A stretch of DNA of 64,000 bases from assembly GCA_013822685.1 (NCBI GenBank), contig PNKV01000002.1:328231-392230 (forward strand), in the 5' to 3' direction. The notes under the pieces were generated by a model. The model was not told the DNA's origin and did not search any database. It worked only from the letters and a program-made list of their open reading frames with translations. This document shows, in pieces, positions 16,201 to 26,100 of this stretch. How positions within the stretch are numbered: the stretch's first letter is position 1; each line of letters opens with the position of its first letter. The position numbers and the translations under genes were made by a program. The DNA is from Leptothrix sp. (in: b-proteobacteria) (GTDB lineage Bacteria > Pseudomonadota > Gammaproteobacteria > Burkholderiales > Burkholderiaceae_C).

Positions 16201-17184
16201 TCAGACGTCTGACGTGCCCAAGGGCACTTCGTAGGGCATGGTGCCCAGTTCAAGGGCTGGCCCACCGGCCAATCCAAGGTGCCATCCAGTTTCCAGCGCC
16301 TGCCATTTCAATTCGACCAGGGCGCTGAAGGCCGCGCCGACTTGCCCATCTTGAGTGGGGATGGCCGCAGCGTTGGCCACCATGCCCGCAGGCTGGCTGG
16401 GGTCGTCGGCCGAAAAAACCTCTTGCCCCGCCTGCATGGGCGCCTGGCCATGCAGCAAGAAGGTGCGACGTTTGAGCGTGCCCCGGTATTGGCTGCGCGC
16501 CACGATCTCCTGGCCGGGATAACAACCCTTCTGGAAATGCACGCCACCGACCAACTCGTAGTTGACCATCTGGGGCACGAATTGATCTGCCGTGGCCGGC
16601 TCGATCCGCACCACGCCGCTCATCACCTCAAGCCACTGCCATGCGGGCAAGGGCAGGGCGGGCAGGGCCTGGGCGATGGCCTGGGCCGCTTCAACAGGCC
16701 CAGTCCACAGCCAGCGGGCCGCACCCAGCACATCGGGCAAGCGAACCACCTGGCCGCCGCTGGCCGCGTGGGGGCTGGATTGCCATGGCTCGGTTGCCGC
16801 CACATCGCCCAGCCAATCCTTGGCGGCTGGTCCCATCAAACCCACGGCGCAAAGCTTGCCTGCGGCGTCAGTCAACTTGGCCTTGGCGCGCAGCACGAAC
16901 ATGGACAGCCGCTTGAGGGCCGCTGGCAGCACTTGCGCGTCCGTGATCAAGCAAAAACTGTCTGGCTGAGGCCTGATGACGACGAAACTCGCCAACATCC
17001 GGCCTTTGGCCGAGCAAAATGCAGCCAAGCGGGCTTGATCGGGCGACTGGCCTGTCACATCCTGGCTCAACTGTCCATGAAGGAAGCTGGCGGTATCGGC
17101 GCCCTCGGCTGAAATGATGCCCAAATGGGACAGGGCGGTTGCGCCATTGAGCGCCTTGACGTCTGGAAAATGAATGTCATGCAT
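16201..17184 (-). CDS. ygfZ: Folate-binding protein YgfZ
   Basis: A 327-residue GcvT-like protein. YgfZ acts with tetrahydrofolate in repair or maturation of iron-sulfur enzymes. The hallmark motif is seen as KGCYPGQEIVAR, with the conserved Cys in K-G-C-Y-x-G-Q-E. Early residues FLHGQLSQDVT and the segment CSAKGRMLASF are also typical. Several in-frame ATGs lie between 17220 and 17184 and none has a clear Shine-Dalgarno site; the last was chosen because the conserved region starts soon after. It is divergent from mltG, with 46 bases between the two chosen starts. Confidence 0.9.
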   Translation of the reverse strand: MHDIHFPDVKALNGATALSHLGIISAEGADTASFLHGQLSQDVTGQSPDQARLAAFCSAKGRMLASFVVIRPQPDSFCLITDAQVLPAALKRLSMFVLRAKAKLTDAAGKLCAVGLMGPAAKDWLGDVAATEPWQSSPHAASGGQVVRLPDVLGAARWLWTGPVEAAQAIAQALPALPLPAWQWLEVMSGVVRIEPATADQFVPQMVNYELVGGVHFQKGCYPGQEIVARSQYRGTLKRRTFLLHGQAPMQAGQEVFSADDPSQPAGMVANAAAIPTQDGQVGAAFSALVELKWQALETGWHLGLAGGPALELGTMPYEVPLGTSDV

Positions 17185-17230
17185 GGGGGTCATTATCATC
17201 ACGGTCGTCAAATCCATCATTGGTCCACGG

Positions 17231-18283
17231 ATGATCCCGACTAACCTGTTTTCAAATCACCCTAAAGCCAGGCAGCAGCAAGGCGGCGTCTTGGGCATCT
17301 TGCTCGGGCTGTTGATGCTGGGCGCACTGGCTTTCGCAGGGGCCGTGTTCTGGTGGGTGCACCAGCCTTTGCGCATGCACGGCGATGACATCGAGCTGGC
17401 CATCGAGTCGGGCACCACGCCGCGCGAGATCGCCCGGGGCTGGGTTGACGCCGGGGTGGACGCCTCGCCCGTGATGCTTTATCAGTGGTTCCGCTGGTCG
17501 GGGCAGGCGCGCCAGATACGTGCGGGCAGCTACGTGCTGGAGCGCGGTGCCACGCCTTTGTCACTGCTGCGCATGATGGTGATGGGCGACGAACGCCTGG
17601 CCGTGGTCAAACTGATCGACGGCTGGACCTTCAAGCGCTTCAGGGCTGAACTGGCCCAGGCCGAAGGCCTGGAACCCAACACTGCCAAACTGAGCGATGC
17701 GCAGGTGATGGCCCAATTGGGCAAGCCTGATTTGTCGCCAGAAGGGCAGTTCTTCCCGGACACCTATTCCTATTCCAAGGGCAGCACCGATCTGGCTGTT
17801 TTGCAACGCGCTCACCGGGCCATGCAAAAGCACCTGAGCGATGCCTGGACCTTGCGCGGCGCCAGCAACAGCTGCCCCTTGAACTCGCCCCAAGAGATGC
17901 TGATCCTGGCCTCGATCGTGGAGAAAGAAACCGGCTTGAAAGCCGACCGCCCGATGATCGCGGGCGTGTTCTGCAACCGCCTGCGGGTGCGCATGCCATT
18001 GCAGACCGATCCCACGGTGATCTACGGCATGGGCGATGAGTTCGACGGCAACCTCAAGCGCAGCCATTTGCAGACCGACACGCCTTACAACACCTACATG
18101 CGCACCGGCTTGCCGCCATCGCCGATCGCCATGCCTGGCAAGGCGGCCTTGCTGGCCGCTGTGCACCCGGCCGAGACCAACGCCTTTTACTTCGTCTCGC
18201 GTGGCGATGGCAGCAGCGTGTTCAGCAGCACCCTGGCTGAGCATAATCGCGCCGTCAACCAGTACCAGAGAAAGCGCCCATGA
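17231..18283 (+). CDS. mltG: Endolytic murein transglycosylase MltG
   Basis: A 350-residue inner-membrane enzyme that cuts nascent peptidoglycan glycan strands and helps set their length. One transmembrane helix spans about residues 18-42 ([20 protein letters not shown]). The periplasmic YceG domain follows with [11 protein letters not shown], the LysM-like region, and the catalytic Glu231 in [10 protein letters not shown]. Later motifs are [28 protein letters not shown] and FYFVSRGDG. It is the first gene of mltG-tmk-holB-pilZ-ycfH, an order shared with many proteobacteria. No obvious ribosome-binding site precedes the ATG. Confidence 0.94.
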   Translation: MIPTNLFSNHPKARQQQGGVLGILLGLLMLGALAFAGAVFWWVHQPLRMHGDDIELAIESGTTPREIARGWVDAGVDASPVMLYQWFRWSGQARQIRAGSYVLERGATPLSLLRMMVMGDERLAVVKLIDGWTFKRFRAELAQAEGLEPNTAKLSDAQVMAQLGKPDLSPEGQFFPDTYSYSKGSTDLAVLQRAHRAMQKHLSDAWTLRGASNSCPLNSPQEMLILASIVEKETGLKADRPMIAGVFCNRLRVRMPLQTDPTVIYGMGDEFDGNLKRSHLQTDTPYNTYMRTGLPPSPIAMPGKAALLAAVHPAETNAFYFVSRGDGSSVFSSTLAEHNRAVNQYQRKRP

Positions 18284-18891
18284 GCCGGTTCATCTCATTT
18301 GAGGGCATTGATGGGGCCGGCAAGACCAGCCACCTAGATGCCCTGGAAAGCCAATTGCGCCAGGCAGGGCACGATGTGGTGAGAACCCGCGAGCCCGGCG
18401 GCACGCCTCTGGCCGAGAAGCTGCGCGAAAGCGTTTTGCACGACGCCATGGACGCGTTGACCGAGTCCTTGCTGGTGTTCGCCGCAAGACGTGATCACTT
18501 GGTGCAAGTGATTGAGCCAGCCTTGGCCCGAGGCGCCTGGGTGCTGTCCGACCGATTCACCGATGCCACGTTTGCCTACCAAGGCGCGGGCCGCGGCTTT
18601 GACTTGTCGGTGCTCAGCACCTTGGAAAAGTGGGTGCAAGGCCAACGCCAGCCCGATCTGACTTTCCTGTTCGACTTGCCGCCAGAAGTGGCCGCCGCGC
18701 GCTTGTCGGCCGCTCGCCAGCCCGACCGCTTCGAAGCCCAGGACACCGCCTTCTTCGAGCGCGTGCGAGCCGGCTACCAGGCGCGGTTGCAGGCTGATGC
18801 CCAACGCTTTGCGCTCATCGACGCCAGCGCAAGCCCCGCTGAGGTGGCGCGCCAGGTTGATGCTGCGCTTCAATCCAAAGGGTGGCTGTGA
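18280..18891 (+). CDS. tmk: Thymidylate kinase
   Basis: A 203-residue cytoplasmic kinase that phosphorylates dTMP to dTDP with ATP. The P-loop is GIDGAGKT at residues 9-16. The DRF motif is in [18 protein letters not shown], and [14 protein letters not shown] gives the dTMP-binding Arg. The LID region ([10 protein letters not shown]) shows its arginines. The ATG overlaps the mltG stop as ATGA, and the stop overlaps the holB GTG start, so translation is coupled on both sides. Confidence 0.97.
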   Translation: MSRFISFEGIDGAGKTSHLDALESQLRQAGHDVVRTREPGGTPLAEKLRESVLHDAMDALTESLLVFAARRDHLVQVIEPALARGAWVLSDRFTDATFAYQGAGRGFDLSVLSTLEKWVQGQRQPDLTFLFDLPPEVAAARLSAARQPDRFEAQDTAFFERVRAGYQARLQADAQRFALIDASASPAEVARQVDAALQSKGWL

Positions 18892-19913
18892 GCGATTTGC
18901 TACCTTGGCTGCACGAGCCCCTTGCCCAAGCCCTGGCGCAGGCCAACGGCCACGCCACGCTGGTTCACGGCCCGCAAGGGGTGGGGCAGTTCGAGTTTTC
19001 GATGGCTTTGGCCCAGTCGTGGTTGTGCGAGGCACAGGCCCCGGGCAGCCCGCTCAAGCCAGCTTGCGGTGCATGCCGCAGTTGCCACCTGATCGCGGCG
19101 CGCTCGCACCCCGACCTGGTGGTGGTGGTGCCCGAGGCCTTGCAAGCCGCCTTGGGCTGGACTGGCTCAGGCGATGACGACGAAGGCGCGTCCGAAAAAT
19201 CAAGCAAAACCAAGAAGCTCAGCCAGGACATCAAGGTCGATGCCATCCGTGCGGTGGTGCAGTTCTCCCAGCAGACGGCCTCTCGGGGGCGAGCCAAAGT
19301 GGTGGTGGTGCACCCGGCCGAGCGCATGAACATGGTGTCGAGCAACACCTTGCTCAAGACCCTGGAAGAGCCGCCCGGCATGGTGCGCTTTGTGGTCAGT
19401 GCGGGTTCTCTGGACGAATTGCTGCCCACGGTGCGCAGCCGCTGCCAGGCCTGGCGCCTGCCATTGCCCGACAAGGCCGCGTCCATCGCCTGGCTGTGCG
19501 AGCAGATCAAGGGCTTGACCGAAGCGGATGCAGCCATCCTGTTGCAAGCGTCTGGAGGCCAACCCCTGACCGCCCGAGACCGCCACGCCATGGGCCTGGA
19601 CGCCGTGCGTTGGCCGCAAATCCCGCGTGATGTGGAACAGGGGCAAAGCGGCGCGATGGCGGGCTGGCCCTTGCCGCTGGTCGTTGAGACCCTTCAAAAA
19701 CTGTGTCACGACCTGGCATGCATGGCGACTGGTGCTGCCCCCCGGTACTTTCCGGAAGGCAGCCTGCACCGCGATGGTGATCTGGCCCGGCTCACGGCCT
19801 GGTCAGGCGAGCTGCGCAAGGCCAGCCGCACGGCAGAGCACCCCTGGAGCCTGAATTTGAGGGTGGAATCGTTATTGCAACAAGCACGTCTGGCACTGCG
19901 TTTCAACAAGTAA
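18888..19913 (+). CDS. holB: DNA polymerase III delta' subunit
   Basis: The 341-residue delta' clamp-loader subunit. It has an AAA+ fold with a degenerate P-loop (GPQGVGQ, lacking the Lys), expected because delta' does not hydrolyse ATP. The zinc module CGACRSCHL is preceded by another Cys. Sensor-like features are [11 protein letters not shown] and the SRC motif in VRSRCQAW. An acidic and Lys-rich insert lies near residues 95-110. A GTG at 18888 sharing GTGA with the tmk stop is chosen; a GTG at 18882 is possible but less well spaced from the AAAGG upstream. Confidence 0.92.
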   Translation: MSDLLPWLHEPLAQALAQANGHATLVHGPQGVGQFEFSMALAQSWLCEAQAPGSPLKPACGACRSCHLIAARSHPDLVVVVPEALQAALGWTGSGDDDEGASEKSSKTKKLSQDIKVDAIRAVVQFSQQTASRGRAKVVVVHPAERMNMVSSNTLLKTLEEPPGMVRFVVSAGSLDELLPTVRSRCQAWRLPLPDKAASIAWLCEQIKGLTEADAAILLQASGGQPLTARDRHAMGLDAVRWPQIPRDVEQGQSGAMAGWPLPLVVETLQKLCHDLACMATGAAPRYFPEGSLHRDGDLARLTAWSGELRKASRTAEHPWSLNLRVESLLQQARLALRFNK

Positions 19914-19977
19914 AGGGGCTACTCCTGCGCTTAAATTCACGTTTGTGGCCAGCAGCCGACGTTACACTTTCACCACG

Positions 19978-20433
19978 ATGAGCGAATTCCACACCACAGC
20001 CTTGCCGTCTGCCTTTGCCAACTCTGGGCCAGGCAAGACCAGCACGACCCCCATGGGTGGTGCAGCTGCGGGCGCGGTGCCCAGCGCTGGCGTGGCCCGC
20101 CCCAGCGTCATTCAGTTGGTGTTCCGCGAAAAAGGCGCGCTGTACGCGGCCTACATCCCGGCGTTTGCCGATGGTGGCCTGTTTGTGCCCACCACCCGCG
20201 ATTACAAGCTGGGTGACGACATCTATCTGCTCCTGTCCTTGCCTGACGAAGCCCAGCGCTACCCCGTGGCGGGCAAGATCTCGTGGATCACCCCGGCCAA
20301 TGCCTCGGGAGGCCGCACCCAAGGTGTGGGCGTGCGCTTCCCGTCTGACGAGAAGACCCGCCTGTTGCGCATCAAGATCGAGCAGATCCTCGGCACGTCA
20401 CTGTCATCGAACAAGCCGACCCAGACACTTTGA
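19978..20433 (+). CDS. pilZ: PilZ-domain protein
   Basis: A 151-residue protein with a PilZ domain in about residues 40-145. The first 40 residues are Ala/Gly/Ser/Thr-rich and look disordered. The position between holB and the TatD gene is the same as P. aeruginosa pilZ, required for type IV pilus assembly. Canonical PilZ of this type lacks the c-di-GMP-binding R-x3-R, and none is evident in the expected region, which instead reads RPSVIQLVFREKGALYAAYI. It is therefore predicted to act in pilus assembly (PilB-FimX type interaction) rather than as a c-di-GMP receptor. A possible earlier start at 19945 lacks support. Confidence 0.85.
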   Translation: MSEFHTTALPSAFANSGPGKTSTTPMGGAAAGAVPSAGVARPSVIQLVFREKGALYAAYIPAFADGGLFVPTTRDYKLGDDIYLLLSLPDEAQRYPVAGKISWITPANASGGRTQGVGVRFPSDEKTRLLRIKIEQILGTSLSSNKPTQTL

Positions 20434-20448
20434 GGCAAGATTCGCCTC

Positions 20449-21246
20449 ATGTTTGTTGATTCGCACTGCCACCTCAATTTCCCCGATTACGCCGACACGC
20501 TGGACCAGGTGCGCGCCGACATGGCGCAAGCCCAGGTCGAGCGGGCCTTGTGCATCAGCACCACGCTGGAAGAATTCCCGCAGGTGCACGCCCTGGCCAC
20601 GCGCTTCGATAATTTCTGGGCCACGGTGGGCGTCCACCCCGATAACGAAGACGTGCAAGAGCCCACGCTGGCCGATCTGGTCGAGCGCGCCGCCTTGCCA
20701 CGCGTGGTGGGCATTGGCGAGACCGGCCTGGATTACTACCGCCTGGGCGAGCGCTCCGTGGCCGACATGCATTGGCAGCGGGAGCGCTTTCGGGTGCATA
20801 TCCAGGCGGGGCTGGACACCCAGCTGCCGCTGGTCATCCACACACGTCAGGCCAGCGACGACACTATCGGCATCCTGCGGGAGTCGGGGCAGGGGCGCTC
20901 CAGGGGCGTGTTCCATTGCTTCACTGAAAGCCAGGCTGTGGCGCGCGCCGCGCTTGACCTGGGGTTCTACATCTCGTTCTCGGGCATCCTGACCTTCAAG
21001 AACGCGGCTGACCTGCGCGAGGTGGCCAAGTTCGTGCCGCTGGACCGCTGTCTGATCGAAACTGACAGCCCATACCTGGCGCCCATGCCGCACCGGGGTA
21101 AAACCAACTCGCCCGCCTACGTGGCCCTGGTCGGCCGTTTCCTGGCCGAACTTAAGGGGGTTGAACCCGAGGTCTTAGGCCAGGCGACGACGAGCAATTT
21201 CGAGCAATTGTTCGCGATCCCGCCCAATACCGCCTCCGTGAACTGA
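20449..21246 (+). CDS. ycfH: TatD-family metal-dependent hydrolase (YcfH type)
   Basis: A 265-residue amidohydrolase-fold enzyme with two metal sites, predicted to be a DNase or phosphoesterase. Metal ligands: FVDSHCHLNF (H-x-H near residue 7), GIGETGLDYY (Glu), VIHTRQA (His), VFHCFTES (His) and LIETDSPYL (Asp). The family's role is exonuclease or tRNA/DNA quality control, not Sec/Tat transport. It lies 15 bases after pilZ, in the standard mltG-tmk-holB-pilZ-ycfH order. Confidence 0.93.
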   Translation: MFVDSHCHLNFPDYADTLDQVRADMAQAQVERALCISTTLEEFPQVHALATRFDNFWATVGVHPDNEDVQEPTLADLVERAALPRVVGIGETGLDYYRLGERSVADMHWQRERFRVHIQAGLDTQLPLVIHTRQASDDTIGILRESGQGRSRGVFHCFTESQAVARAALDLGFYISFSGILTFKNAADLREVAKFVPLDRCLIETDSPYLAPMPHRGKTNSPAYVALVGRFLAELKGVEPEVLGQATTSNFEQLFAIPPNTASVN

Positions 21247-21255
21247 CCCTGTGTT

Positions 21256-21291
21256 CAAACCCTTGTCAGACAATTTCTGACAGACGGTTTG
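21256..21291. repeat. Extended inverted repeat after ycfH
   Basis: A perfect 7-bp dyad TGTCAGA / TCTGACA with a five-base loop is flanked by a second matching pair, CAAACC and GGTTTG. No T tract follows on the plus strand, so it could be a factor-independent pause or terminator structure, or an operator for the small gene at 21370. Confidence 0.45.
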
Positions 21292-21369
21292 GATTTGCGG
21301 CGACTATTCGCCTCCGGCCGTGAAGCCTAAAGTTCATCCATCGAAACGGCACTTCTTCACGGAGCTAGT

Positions 21370-21594
21370 ATGCAAAACCCAGGTCTTTACGCCAATCCCT
21401 TCGCCCTCATGATGGACCCCCAAGCCGTGATCGAAGCCATGGAGCGATCGGAGCGTTTGAACCACCTGCAAAGCCGCATCTGCCGCCCACTGGACAAGCC
21501 CCTGATCCCGCACATCAATGGCGACACCAACGCCTTTGACCAGGAAGTGGACAGCGCCCCCGACGTCGAAAACGACATCCTGGGCGCAGACTGA
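21370..21594 (+). CDS. Small hypothetical protein (74 residues)
   Basis: I do not recognise a named family. The protein begins MQNPGLYANPFALMMDPQAV and contains CRPLDKPLIP and an acidic C-terminus (DAPDVENDILGAD-like). There is no signal peptide or membrane segment. A GGAG ribosome-binding site seven bases upstream and a clean ATG support expression. It sits alone between ycfH and the convergent entA, ending seven bases before the entA stop. The coding character (Pro, Asp and Ile content, no runs of Arg/Ala) is like that of real proteins here rather than an antisense shadow. Confidence 0.6.
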   Translation: MQNPGLYANPFALMMDPQAVIEAMERSERLNHLQSRICRPLDKPLIPHINGDTNAFDQEVDSAPDVENDILGAD

Positions 21595-21601
21595 GATTGC
21601 C

Positions 21602-22360
21602 TCAGGCGCCCAGCGTGGCGCCGCCGTCAACCCGCAAGTCATGCATCGTGATGTGACGTGCGCGGTCTGATGCCAGAAAGCACACCGCTTGTGCAATGTC
21701 TTCCGCCTGGGCCAATCGACCCAGCGGGATGCCCAACCTGAAGTCCTTCAGTGATCCCTGGATCACGGCCTGGGCGCTGTCAGGGCCGCTCCAAAGCTGA
21801 CGCTGCATGGCCGTGTCGGTTGAACCGGGCGACACGATGTTGCACCGCACCCCGTGGGGTGCAAGCTCCAATGCCAGACACCTCGTGAACTGCGCCGACG
21901 CCGCTTTTGAAGCCGCGTAGGCCGCCATTTGCGTGCGCGGCGTTTGTGCCGCGTTGGAGCCCACCGTCACGATGACGCCTTGGCGTCGCGCCACCATGCC
22001 TTGGGCCACGGCGCGTGACATGCGAAAAACCCCCATGGTGTTGACCGCGAAGGTCGCCTCCCAGTCTTCATCCCGGGTGTTCAGCACACTGTTCAAGCGC
22101 AGCACACCGGCCACATTGACGAGGATGTCGATGGGGCCCAGTTCACGCTCTATTCTGGCCACGGCGGCCAGAATGCCTGGCCCATCGCACACATCCAGGG
22201 TGAGGGCCAGGGCGGCTTCGGCCCGCTTGAGGCCTTCAGGCTCGCGATCTAACGCGGCCACCTGCGCCCCTCCACGAACCAAAGCCTGGGCCACCGCCAA
22301 GCCAATGCCTTGGGCCCCGCCCGTGACGACGGCGACTTTCCCTTCAAACTCCATGCTCAC
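21602..22360 (-). CDS. entA: 2,3-dihydro-2,3-dihydroxybenzoate dehydrogenase
   Basis: A 252-residue SDR enzyme that oxidises 2,3-dihydro-2,3-dihydroxybenzoate to 2,3-dihydroxybenzoate with NAD. The Rossmann motif is VTGGAQGIG and the catalytic motif YAASK, with Ser in [12 protein letters not shown]. It follows E. coli EntA over long stretches, notably [30 protein letters not shown] and [17 protein letters not shown]. It is the last gene of the siderophore operon. Its ATG overlaps the stop of the siderophore-interacting protein gene by four bases (ATGA). Confidence 0.94.
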   Translation of the reverse strand: MSMEFEGKVAVVTGGAQGIGLAVAQALVRGGAQVAALDREPEGLKRAEAALALTLDVCDGPGILAAVARIERELGPIDILVNVAGVLRLNSVLNTRDEDWEATFAVNTMGVFRMSRAVAQGMVARRQGVIVTVGSNAAQTPRTQMAAYAASKAASAQFTRCLALELAPHGVRCNIVSPGSTDTAMQRQLWSGPDSAQAVIQGSLKDFRLGIPLGRLAQAEDIAQAVCFLASDRARHITMHDLRVDGGATLGA

Positions 22361-23181
22361 TGCTCCATCTCGTCCATGATGCGGTGCCGCTCTGCGTGGT
22401 AGGCCTCTTCGGTGAAGTGGTCCTTCCAGTAGGGCACCGCGTACATGTCTTGTTTGGCGATGCCTCGTTCTTGCAGCAGGTGATCGCGGATAGCCACCAC
22501 CTGGCTGTTTTCACCCGCGATCGTCACCGATGGGCGGCCCTGGGGCCAGCGCATGGCGCGCACGGCGTCCACCAGCAAGGTGCTGTCGCCGGCATGCCGG
22601 CCTTCGCGCGACAAGATGACCAGTTCGATGCCTTTGGGATGGTGCAGTGGCGGGGTCTCGCGGCGATCCGGGACCTCCATGAAACAGTAACCCTGGGCGT
22701 CGGCGGGCAAGGCCTTGAGCACGGCCAGCAACAAGGCATAAGCACTTGGGTCACCAACCAACAGGTACCAGTCAGCGCCCGGCTTGAAACGATCAGGGCC
22801 GCCGGGGCCCGCCACGCCCACGGCATGGCCGACTTGCGCATGTCCGGCCCAGCGCGAGGCAGGGCCGTTGTCGCCATGGAGCACGAAGTCCACGTCGAGT
22901 TCTGCGGCGGCCGGGTCATGCCGGCTGACTGAATACGTGCGGGCAATTGGGCGCACATCCGTTGGTGGCCAGACAGGGCCGTCGGGGCCCAAGGTGGGCA
23001 GGATGGGCTCGGTTTGGCCTTCACGGGCCAGCAGCAGTTTGATGTGCGCGCCTTCGCTGCCGACCGGGAAGCCGGCCAAGGCCTCGCCACTCAGCGTGAT
23101 GCGGCGCAGTTGGGGTGTGATGTCCTGGATGCGGCGCACGCGCAGCAGCCGGGGTGGCGTGCGGCCAGTGGCATTGCTCAT
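22357..23181 (-). CDS. Siderophore-interacting protein (ViuB/YqjH-like ferric reductase)
   Basis: A 274-residue flavoprotein predicted to release iron from the imported ferric catecholate by reduction in the cytoplasm. The FAD-binding half has [14 protein letters not shown] and the flavin motif [13 protein letters not shown] (R-x-Y-S/T). The C-terminal SIP half has [37 protein letters not shown] and a late [18 protein letters not shown] lies seven bases before the ATG at 23181, so the longer ORF to 23334 is rejected. Start and stop overlap the neighbouring genes by four bases each. Confidence 0.92.
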   Translation of the reverse strand: MSNATGRTPPRLLRVRRIQDITPQLRRITLSGEALAGFPVGSEGAHIKLLLAREGQTEPILPTLGPDGPVWPPTDVRPIARTYSVSRHDPAAAELDVDFVLHGDNGPASRWAGHAQVGHAVGVAGPGGPDRFKPGADWYLLVGDPSAYALLLAVLKALPADAQGYCFMEVPDRRETPPLHHPKGIELVILSREGRHAGDSTLLVDAVRAMRWPQGRPSVTIAGENSQVVAIRDHLLQERGIAKQDMYAVPYWKDHFTEEAYHAERHRIMDEMEQ

Positions 23182-26100
23182 GAGGTGCTCCTGTGAGAGG
23201 CCAATGGGGTGATGTGTTCGGCCAGAACGCGGCCAACATGTGACAGCGGCGCCGGCTGGCTCATGCCCGAGTGCGTGCTGTCGATGTCGACGCGTTGCAT
23301 GGCGCCAGACACATAAGGCGTCCAGCCCAGCCAATCGGGTGCGTGGGCCGGTCTGCGGGCGGCATGGAAGAACAGCAGATCACCATCGAAGACCTGGTGA
23401 TCGGCATCGCGGTACAGCTTCATGGAATGCAGTGCCATCTCGGTGAGCCTTTGCAGGCGGGCGGGCTCGAACCCGGCGAGCGAGCTGCCAGGCTGGCGCA
23501 GCTTGTCGCGCAAGGCCTCCTCGGACAACGGCTGGCCATCGGGCCCTTGGGGTGATGCGCCGATCACGTCCAGCACCGCTTCCAAGGCATCGCGCTCTTG
23601 CGGTTCGGGCTTGTCTTTCCAGATGTCGCAGGGGTAGGAATCCATCATGGCCAGCAATGAAACCGCCTCGCCCAATTGGCGAAGCCGCACCGCTAAAGCA
23701 TGAGCGATGCCGCCGCCGGACGACCAGCCCAGCAGGTGGTAAGGGCCGTGTGGTTGGGCTTCGCGGATCAAGCCCAGGTAGTCGGTGACCATGGCGCTGA
23801 ACGACGCCGGGGCATCGCCAGTGATGCCGCGTGCCTGCAGGCCGATGATGGGCATGTCGGGCAGTTGCCGGGACAGGCCGAAGTAGCACCACGAGAGGCC
23901 TTCGGCAGGGTGCACGCAGAACAGGGCGGGGCCTTCACCGCCCTGAATGGTGAGCAAGGGGGCCAGTTCGTGGCCTGCCGCGGCGGGCGGGGGCTGGTGG
24001 CCCACTGGCGCGGCGAGCGCTTGCGCCAAGCTTGCTGCGCTGGGGTGCCTGAACAGCAAGGACACGGGCACGGCCCGTTGCAAAGCCACGCCCAGCCGTG
24101 TGGCCACCTGGATGGCCTGCAAGGACTTGCCCCCGAGCATGAAGAAGTCGTCATCAGGCGTGATGTGGATGTTACCCAGCACGTCTTGCCACACGGCGAT
24201 GATGGCTTGTTCAAAAGGCGTGGCCACCACGGCTGCGGCGGGCGAATCACTGGTGTCGTGATCCCGCAATGCGTTTCGGTTGATCTTGTTGTTGGCGTTG
24301 CGCGGCAGGCGCGGCATGAACACGTAAAAGGACGGCACTGCGGGTGCGGGCAAGCGGTCGGCCAAGGCCGTGCGCAAGATGGCGGGGTCGGCGTGTTGGT
24401 CAGACACTAAAAATGCGACCAAGCGCTTGGTGCCTTGTGCGGAGGTTTGGCCAATCACGGCGGCCTCGCGGATGCCGGCCAGGCTGAGCAGCGCGGTTTC
24501 AACCTCGGCCGGGTCAATGCGGTGGCCGCTGAGCTTGAACTCGTCATCCAGGCGACCCAGGTAACGCAGTTGCCCGTCTTGGCCCAGTTGCACGCGGTCG
24601 CCGGTGCGGTAGGCGCGCGGTTGGCCCGGCAGCGTGTCGAGCTTGATGAAGCGCCGCGCCGTCAGTTCGTCGCGGCCCTGGTAGCCGTGCGCCAGGGCTG
24701 GGCCGATGACGCACAACTCATCATCGACCACGGCGATGTCCACGCCAGGCAATGGGGTGCCAATGGGCACGGCCTCGCCTTCGTGGATGGGCAAGGCGCC
24801 GGGGCCTGACAGCGTGGCCGTGGTGCAGATCACCGTGGTCTCGGTGGGTCCATAGGTGTTGAGCAGCACGACGTGCTCCGGCACGGAGCGGCGCCAGCGC
24901 GTGACCCGCTCGGCCAGTGCGGCCTCACCGCCAATGATGACCAGGCGGATTGGTGAAGCCAAGAGGGCATCGCCATGGCCCACGCTGTAGGCCAGTTCGT
25001 GCCAGAAGGCCGTGGGCAAATCCAGCACGCTGATGGCTTGGGCCTCGCAGGCAGCCATGAGTGCGGGCATGGAATCCAGCATGGCGTCGGTGCGCAGCAC
25101 CAGGGTAGCGCCGTTGGTCAAGGGCAGGAAGATCTCTTCCACACTGGCGTCGAAGTGCAAGGGCGAGAACTGCAGCATGCGGTCTGCAGAAGTGAACTGG
25201 TAGCGCGCCGTGGCGCCTGCCACGAAGTGCGCCAAAGCGGCGCGCCCCACCATCACGCCATTGGGTTGGCCGGTAGAGCCGGAGGTGTAGATGATGTAGG
25301 CCAGCGCGTCGGGGTCTGCCTCCGCCGCTTGTGTCAAAGGCGCGAACGGCTTACCCGCTTGGTCGCCGTCCAGGCAAAGGACGTTCAGGTCTGGGTGGCG
25401 TTCACGAACGGGGCCCGCGTGCGCCTCCAGCGTCAAAATCAACGAGGCTTGCGAGTCGGTGATGACCATGGCCCTGCGGGCTGCGGGACCATCTGGATCC
25501 AGCGGCACATAGCAAGCGCCGGCCCACAGCACGGCGAGCAAGGCAACCACCGTGCGGGGTTCGCGGGGCAGCAGCAAGGCCACGCGGTGGCCGGGGCGCA
25601 CGCCATGGGCCACCAGCCGCCCAGCCATGGACTGCACTTGGGCCAACAACTCGCCATGGCTCAAGACCACGCCATCCTGTTGCAGGGCGGGGTGTTGAGG
25701 TGATTTCTGCACCCAATTGGTCCACGCCTCCAGCACGGGCACGGCGGGGCCGGGCAAAGGGCCGCCCGACAGGAGCGCCGTGACTTTCAAGGCTTGGCTG
25801 CCATGGGCAGGGCCCAACACATCGCACAAGGGGGTGTCGGGGTGGTCTGTGAGTTGAACGATGGTGGCGAGCAAGGTGTCCCGGTGCTGGGCCAGCGCCT
25901 GGTCATCGTAGGCGTTGGGGTTGGCCTCCAGGTCCAGCCGCAAGCCTCGGATGCTGGGCACGGCGGTGATGGACAGGTCTTCAACCGGGCCGGCCGACAA
26001 GGGGTGGGACAGCGCCATCAAACCGCCAAACTGCAGGGGGCGATCGAAGGGCATGAGGTTGACCACGGGGCCGAACAGACGCTTTTGCCCACCCACGCGG

